Below are positions 59,562 through 64,000 of a stretch of DNA of 64,000 bases, piece after piece; position 1 is the stretch's first letter, and each line of letters begins with the position of its first letter. The stretch comes from Nocardioides palaemonis (GTDB lineage: Bacteria; Actinomycetota; Actinomycetes; Propionibacteriales; Nocardioidaceae): NCBI RefSeq assembly GCF_018275325.1, contig NZ_JAGVQR010000004.1, forward strand, positions 496,001 through 560,000. The letters are read 5' to 3'. A program made the translations under genes and the position numbers. The notes beneath the pieces are model-generated. The model worked only from the letters and a program-made list of their open reading frames with translations. It did not search any database and had not been told where the DNA came from.

Positions 59562-60667
59562 TGCTCGGTCCCGGCCGCGTCCCGCTCGCGCCCGAGCGCC
59601 TTGCGCACGCCACGCCGCACCGAGGGCGGGATCGCGGCACGTACGTCGTGGGGCACGCGGTCGGCGAGCGACCTCGGCGGAGCGTCGGCCCCCGCCTCGG
59701 CGAGCGCCTGGCGACGGCCCTGGAGCCGGGCGTGGACCGCCGACGAGCGGCTGATCGCGGCCGCCTCGTCGTAGAGGTCGACGTACTCCTCGCGCAGCTG
59801 GTCGAAGGTCGCGTGGGCGGTCGTGGTGTCGCCGCCGTCGTCGGCGAGCTTGTTGAGCTCGTCCCAGGTGGCCGCGGTCAGCTCGTGCAGCCGGCGCGGC
59901 AGCCCGAGGTCCTCGAGGGAGGCGGTGACGCGGCGCAACGTCGGGTCGATGAAGCGGTGCACCTCGCGGATCTGGTCGCTGCGGGTGTGGATGATCGTCT
60001 GCAGGTCGAGCGCGTGGCCGAGCGCGGTCGTGGTGCGCACCCAGTCGGTCAGCAGGTCCTCGTAGCGGACGAAGACGCGTCCGCCGTCGCCCTCGGCGGG
60101 ACGCGTGGCCCGCTCGGTGTGGAGCAGCATGTTGACCCAGCTGGCGGCGAGGTGGGCCGAGCCGAGCTTGTTGGCGTAGTACTTCTGCTTCGAGCCCACG
60201 ACCTCCGCCGGCGGGCGCAGCATGGTGGCGAAGACCGGCGTGGCGCCGGTCCGGATCGCGGCGACGCGCCAGAGGCCGAGGAACCAGCTCAGCCGGGGGT
60301 CCTTCACGACCAGCTCGGGGTGCTCGGCGAAGTGGGGCTCGAGCCACTCGCTGACCCGGATCCGCGCGGGCTCGCGGCTGCAGATGCGACCGGTGTCGAA
60401 CCACGCCGAGGGACGCGAGTCGCTGACCTGGACGAGCGCCTCGGCGAGCCACTCGTCGTGGACGTCGACCACCCACTGGGGCTCGCTGAAGCCGCGGGGG
60501 TTGGAGTCGTCCGGCGGGACCTCCGGCAGGGGCACGTGCATGCCCAGCCTGGACACGATGCCGGCCAGGGTGCTGGTGCCGCTGCGTCCGGCACCGGCGA
60601 CGAACAGGACCTTGCGGGACACGCCGTCGGGGTTCATCTCGTCGATCGCTCTGGGCTGCTCGGTCAC
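59558..60667 (-). CDS. Sulfotransferase family protein
   Basis: 369 residues with the PAPS-binding 5' loop VLFVAGAGRSGTSTLAGIV (about 20-38) and a later RYEDLLTDW-type 3' region, as in Stf-like bacterial sulfotransferases. It would move sulfate from PAPS to a glycan or lipid hydroxyl. GTG at 60667 follows TAGGCT by 7 nt; the upstream frame to 60703 is less likely. The C-terminal ~70 residues are Arg/Ala-rich. Confidence 0.85.
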   Translation of the reverse strand: MTEQPRAIDEMNPDGVSRKVLFVAGAGRSGTSTLAGIVSRLGMHVPLPEVPPDDSNPRGFSEPQWVVDVHDEWLAEALVQVSDSRPSAWFDTGRICSREPARIRVSEWLEPHFAEHPELVVKDPRLSWFLGLWRVAAIRTGATPVFATMLRPPAEVVGSKQKYYANKLGSAHLAASWVNMLLHTERATRPAEGDGGRVFVRYEDLLTDWVRTTTALGHALDLQTIIHTRSDQIREVHRFIDPTLRRVTASLEDLGLPRRLHELTAATWDELNKLADDGGDTTTAHATFDQLREEYVDLYDEAAAISRSSAVHARLQGRRQALAEAGADAPPRSLADRVPHDVRAAIPPSVRRGVRKALGRERDAAGTEQ

Positions 60668-60674
60668 GGCGGGC

Positions 60675-60680
60675 AGCCTA
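60675..60680 (-). promoter_or_regulatory. -10 box (TAGGCT) of the sulfotransferase gene
   Basis: TAGGCT on the minus strand lies 7 nt before the GTG at 60667, at leaderless spacing. Confidence 0.4.
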
Positions 60681-60732
60681 CCGGCGCCCGACCCGGCACC
60701 CACGGTCCCCGGCGGTCGCCCCGCTCATCACC

Positions 60733-60738
60733 TAGGGT
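60733..60738 (+). promoter_or_regulatory. -10 box (TAGGGT) of the glycosyltransferase at 60747
   Basis: TAGGGT lies 8 nt before the ATG at 60747. Confidence 0.4.
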
Positions 60739-60746
60739 CGTCGCCC

Positions 60747-61862
60747 ATGAAGCGCCTCCTGCGTCGGGCCCCGCTGCTGGGGGTCGTGATCCCCGCATGG
60801 GGCGTCGAGGACTACCTCGACGACTGCGTGCGCTCGCTGCTCGCGCAGACCCACACCCGGTGGCAGGCGGTCATCGTCGACGACGGCTCGACCGACCGCA
60901 CCGGCGACCTGGCCGACGCGTGGGCGGCCCGCGACCACCGGATCTCGGTGGTCCACCAGGCCAACGCCGGTCTCGGCGCGGCCCGCAACACCGGCGTCGC
61001 CCACGTGCGCGGCGACTACCTCGCGTTCCTCGACTCCGACGACGTCCTGCCGCGCACGGCGTACGCCGACCTGCTGGGGTCGCTGCAGCAGTCCGGGTCC
61101 GACCTCGCGACCGGGTCGATCGTGCGCTGGGAGGACGGCACCCTCACCGAGCCGCCGTGGATGCGACGCCTGCACCGCCCGCTGCGGCACGCGCGGGTCG
61201 AGGACCGGCCCGAGATCCTCGGCGACGTCTTCGCGTGGAACAAGGTGTGGCGTCGCTCGGCGTGGGACGCCGCTGGCCTCACCTGGCCGGAGGGGATCCG
61301 CTACGAGGACCAGCCGACCACGACCCGCGCCTTCCTCGACGGCACCTTCGACGTGCTGGAGGAGGTCGTCTACCACTGGCGGATCCGCGCCGGGTCGATC
61401 ACCCAGACCCGCGCCTCGTCGGTCGCCGACCTCGCCGACCGCTGGGAGACCAAGCGGATGGCGCTCGCGTCCGTGCAGGCGCACGGCGACCCCGAGGTCG
61501 AGCGGGTCTTCCGCGACCGGGTGCTGGCCGGTGACCTGTGGCGCTACTTCCTGCTGGTGCCCGGGTGCACGCCCGACTGGTGGCGGATGCTGCGCTCGGG
61601 CGTGCTCGAGCTGTGGGGAACCGGCCTCGTCGACAGCGGTCTGCCGCCCGTCCACCGGCTCGCCGGCTGGCTCGTGGCCGAGGACCGCCGCGCCGACGTC
61701 ACCTCCCTGATGGAGTGGGTGGCCGCCCTCGACGGGCCGGCGCCGCGTGCGCAGGACATCGCGACCGGCGCCTGGCGGCTGTCGGTCCCGCCGTCGGTGC
61801 TCGACGAGACGACCGTCCCGACTGAGGCGCTCGCCCTGCGCGACCACGAGCTCGGTGGGTGA
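60747..61862 (+). CDS. Glycosyltransferase family 2 protein, stop codon within a repeat
   Basis: 371 residues: LGVVIPAWGVEDYLDDCVRS, VIVDDGSTDRTGDLA, GAARNTGVAHVRGDYLAFLD and SDDVLP supply the nucleotide and DXD-type metal residues of a GT-A enzyme, followed by EGIRYEDQPT. The last residues (ELGG) and stop lie in the first unit of the repeat array at 61854. Divergent from the sulfotransferase gene; both may act in surface glycan assembly. Confidence 0.88.
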   Translation: MKRLLRRAPLLGVVIPAWGVEDYLDDCVRSLLAQTHTRWQAVIVDDGSTDRTGDLADAWAARDHRISVVHQANAGLGAARNTGVAHVRGDYLAFLDSDDVLPRTAYADLLGSLQQSGSDLATGSIVRWEDGTLTEPPWMRRLHRPLRHARVEDRPEILGDVFAWNKVWRRSAWDAAGLTWPEGIRYEDQPTTTRAFLDGTFDVLEEVVYHWRIRAGSITQTRASSVADLADRWETKRMALASVQAHGDPEVERVFRDRVLAGDLWRYFLLVPGCTPDWWRMLRSGVLELWGTGLVDSGLPPVHRLAGWLVAEDRRADVTSLMEWVAALDGPAPRAQDIATGAWRLSVPPSVLDETTVPTEALALRDHELGG

Positions 61863-62105
61863 GGTGCGAGCTCCTGATCGTCGGTGGGTGAGGTGCGAGC
61901 TCCTGGTCGTCGGTGGTTGAGGTGCGAGCGGAGCGAGCCTCGAAACCACACCCGTGAGGGAGTGGTTTCGAGGCTCGTCGCTAGCGCTCCGCGCACCTCA
62001 ACCACCGAGGACAATGCGCCGGTGCTCCTCGCACCTCAACCACCGAGGAGAATGCGCCGGTGCTCCTCGCACCTCGACCACCGAGGAGAATGCGCTGGCG
62101 GCGCA
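61854..62105. repeat. Composite repeat: direct units flanking a large inverted repeat
   Basis: Two and a half 29-bp units starting GGTGGGTGAGGTGCGAG (61854, 61883, 61912) run into an inverted repeat around 61930-61985 (CGAAACCAC facing GTGGTTTCG, with GAGCGAGCCTCG and CGAGGCTCG). After it come two 38-bp units in the other direction (GCACCTCAACCACCGAGGA). It lies between convergent genes and holds no gene; it may end transcription from both sides. Confidence 0.8.
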
Positions 62106-62107
62106 GG

Positions 62108-63061
62108 TCAGCCGAGCAGGCCCTCCGAGGTGAGGAAGTCGTTGGCGACGTCCTCGGGCTTGGCGCGGTCGACGGCCATCTGGCCGTTCATCTCGGTGAG
62201 GTTCTCCGTGGTGAGCGCGGCCATCAGCGGGTTGAGGATGTCGGCCACGTCCGGGTGGTCGGCGAGGAACTCCGCCGAGACGGCCGGCACCAGGTTCTGA
62301 GCCGGCTGGATCTCCTTGTCGTCCTCGAGGACGACGAGGCCCTGGGACTCCAGGGTGCCGTCGGTGGTGGAGGTCTCGCCGAGCTGGGACTCGCCGCTGA
62401 GCACCGACTGGTAGGTCTGGTCGGAGGCGTAGCCGAGCTCGAGCACCTTGGTCACGTCGATGCCGTAGTCGTCGGACAGGCCGCCCTCGCAGTCGAGGCG
62501 ACCCTCGCAGTCGGGGGCCGCGGCGAGCACGACGCTCGTGCCCTCGAGGTCGGACAGCGTGGTGACGCCCTCGGACTCGGAGTACTCCTGGGTCACGAAG
62601 AACGCGTTGGTGTCGGTGGCCGGGGAGATGTCGAGCAGCTCGATGCCGGCGTCCTTGAGCAGGCTGGCGCCGTCGTCGGCGAGCTGCTGGCCGTCGCCGG
62701 CCTCGAACGGCTTCGCGCTGTCGCCGTTGGCCTGGCTGTTGAGGAAGTTGACGATGCCGCCGACGTACTCCGGGACGATGTCGACGTCGCCGGGGAAGGT
62801 CGGCATGTAGGCGTCGCGGGAGTCGACGAGCTTGGTCTCCACGGTGTAGCCGGCGTCCTCGAGCAGCTGCTCGTACATCGAGGCGACGAGGGTCGCCTCG
62901 GGGAAGTTCTGGCCGGCGATCGTCAGCGAGCCCTTGTCGGCGGAGCCCGACGAGGAGTCGGAGCCTGCGTCGGTGGAGCTGTCGAGGTCGTCGCCGGCGC
63001 AGCCGGTGAGGGTGAGGGCGCTGGCCGCGAGGACCGCGGCGAGCGAACGAACCAGGTGCAT
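62108..63061 (-). CDS. Osmoprotectant ABC transporter substrate-binding lipoprotein
   Basis: 317 residues of the OpuAC/ProX/OsmF type: signal sequence with lipobox LTGC, a Ser/Asp/Gly linker, then LTIAGQNFPEATLVASMYEQ, VDIVPEYVGGIVNFL and LGETSTTDGTL. Such proteins bind glycine betaine, choline or related solutes. It is the last gene of the transporter cluster on this strand. The final stop lies 3 bp from the repeat array. Confidence 0.88.
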   Translation of the reverse strand: MHLVRSLAAVLAASALTLTGCAGDDLDSSTDAGSDSSSGSADKGSLTIAGQNFPEATLVASMYEQLLEDAGYTVETKLVDSRDAYMPTFPGDVDIVPEYVGGIVNFLNSQANGDSAKPFEAGDGQQLADDGASLLKDAGIELLDISPATDTNAFFVTQEYSESEGVTTLSDLEGTSVVLAAAPDCEGRLDCEGGLSDDYGIDVTKVLELGYASDQTYQSVLSGESQLGETSTTDGTLESQGLVVLEDDKEIQPAQNLVPAVSAEFLADHPDVADILNPLMAALTTENLTEMNGQMAVDRAKPEDVANDFLTSEGLLG

Positions 63062-63113
63062 GATGATCCTTCTGTGTCCCGCAGCGTCGCTGCGCGTGTC
63101 CGGAGGTAGGTCG

Positions 63114-63878
63114 TCAGCCGACGGATTCGGCGGGCTCGTCCACGGTAGCTGGGTTCACCGACAGTGCGTCGTTCCGAGGCCCGGACCCCGCACCCCTCCG
63201 GGTGGGGTCGGCGGCCCGCTGCACGAGCGCGGCGAGCAGCTCGAGCACCAGCGCCACGACGGCGACCACCAGCGCGCCGGCGATGCCCTTGCCGTAGTTG
63301 GAGCGGAAGAAGCCGTCGGTGATGACCTGGCCGAGCCCCGGCCCGGCCACCAGCGCGGCGATGGTCGCGGTGGCCCACACCTGCACCAGCGCCAGGCGCA
63401 GGCCCGACACGACCAGCGGCAGGCCGAGCGGGAGCTCGACGCGCCAGAACCGCTGCGCTCCCGTCATGCCCATCCCCCGTGCCGCCTCGCGCACGTCGGC
63501 CGGGACCTCGCGCATCGCGACGTAGGCGTTGGTGATGATCGGCGGCAGCGCGAACAGCGTCAGCGCGATCAGGGTGGCCAGGCCGGCGCGGCCGTACGGG
63601 CCCAGCCCGTCGGTGCCCGGCCACGGCGCCACGACCAGCAGGCCGAGCAGGGCGAAGGTCGGGATCGCGCGGCCCACGTTGGAGATGTTGATGGCGAGGA
63701 ACCCGCCGCGTCCGAGGTGCCCCAGCCACAGCGCGAGCGGCAGCCCGACGACCATCGCCATCAGGAGGGCAGTCACGGTCAGCAGCAGCTGCTGGCCGAG
63801 CAGCGCGGCGATCCCGTCGCTCCCCGACCAGTTCGCGCCGTCGGAGAGGTAGGCCCACATGTCGGCGAAGACCCTCAT
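63114..63878 (-). CDS. Osmoprotectant ABC transporter permease
   Basis: 254 residues with about six membrane helices and the permease motif VREAARGMGMTGAQRFWRVE. The order permease-permease-binding protein matches OpuC-type importers. It starts in an ATGA overlap with the second permease gene. The C-terminus has a hydrophilic tail with NDALSVNPATVDEP. Confidence 0.88.
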   Translation of the reverse strand: MRVFADMWAYLSDGANWSGSDGIAALLGQQLLLTVTALLMAMVVGLPLALWLGHLGRGGFLAINISNVGRAIPTFALLGLLVVAPWPGTDGLGPYGRAGLATLIALTLFALPPIITNAYVAMREVPADVREAARGMGMTGAQRFWRVELPLGLPLVVSGLRLALVQVWATATIAALVAGPGLGQVITDGFFRSNYGKGIAGALVVAVVALVLELLAALVQRAADPTRRGAGSGPRNDALSVNPATVDEPAESVG

Positions 63879-64000
63879 GCCCGCGCTCCCCTCGTCCAGG
63901 GCGTCAGCACCCGTTGCACCAGCACCAGCACCACGTCGAGCACGACCGCCAGCACGACGCAGAGCACCGACGCGGTGAACAGCTCGGCGCGGAAGTTGGT
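63875..64000 (-). CDS. Second osmoprotectant ABC transporter permease, C-terminal end only
   Basis: The last 41 codons of a gene that continues past the window: ...TNFRAELFTASVLCVVLAVV, then LDVVLVLVQRVLTPWTRG and stop. The hydrophobic helix followed by RVLTPW is typical of the C-terminus of betaine/choline permeases. It overlaps the next gene by 4 bases. The ATPase gene presumably lies further out. Confidence 0.8.
   Translation of the reverse strand, partial: TNFRAELFTASVLCVVLAVVLDVVLVLVQRVLTPWTRGARA

Noticed and set aside
1..64000. A new defence, secondary-metabolite or secretion system
   Set aside because: All gene clusters found match known core functions; no nuclease-helicase pair, toxin-antitoxin, synthase or integrase was seen.

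Overview
The window is very GC-rich chromosomal DNA with dense, mostly overlapping genes, GTG and TTG starts, and many start codons preceded at 6-8 nt by a TANNNT box. Gene content points to an actinobacterium, most likely Nocardioidaceae (Nocardioides-like; an inference from content, not a database match): a rex-hemACD operon, Lsr2, a BldN-like sigma factor followed by a DUF5667 protein, bS22, ClpC, DisA next to RadA, SigE-family sigma factors and menaquinone synthesis. No rRNA, tRNA, CRISPR array, phage, transposase or recognisable defence system was seen. The content is core metabolism interspersed with repeat elements.

Layout. 1-2257: end of menA, an Eis-like acetyltransferase and two small membrane proteins. 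2213-8196 (minus): hemL, a histidine phosphatase, tlpA, ccdA, resB and ccsB, linking heme supply to System II cytochrome c assembly. 8343-9575: a secreted lytic transglycosylase. 9594-10463: a repeat island holding a frameshifted GIY-YIG gene. 10465-16248 (minus): rex, hemA, hemC, cobA/hemD and hemB, with a Rex-operator-like site upstream of rex. 16437-22419: a SigE-type sigma/membrane-protein pair, Nudix hydrolase, flavin oxidoreductase, glutaredoxin, acyl-CoA synthetase and a HAD phosphatase. 22438-27150: a BldN-like sigma factor whose frame is broken, its DUF5667 partner, an acyltransferase, an epimerase, bS22 and an excisionase-type HTH protein. 27319-31521: acuC, a second sigma pair, proC and proline dehydrogenase. 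31580-35624: ABC exporter, TetR, sugar isomerase and Ppx/GppA. 35651-40707: a cysteine-rich protein, VOC protein, methyltransferase, third sigma pair and LacI regulator. 40801-48778: ankyrin lipoprotein, radA, disA, an exported protein, mutY and clpC. 48935-55631 (minus): metalloprotease-like gene, lsr2, and a coaX-nadC-nadB-panD-panC-DUF2520 cluster for NAD and CoA. 55764-58420: metI-metN-metQ. 58611-61862: two glycosyltransferases and a sulfotransferase. 62108-64000: an osmoprotectant ABC importer that runs off the window.

The most interesting signals are not new pathways but (i) dispersed hairpin repeats with one conserved frame and compensating stem changes, one copy lying in-frame inside nadB; (ii) a second, oriented palindrome family present in five copies; (iii) the broken reading frame of the BldN-like sigma gene, placed between its N-terminal extension and sigma domain 2; and (iv) likely regulatory sites for Rex and ClgR. 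I found no convincing undescribed multi-gene system.
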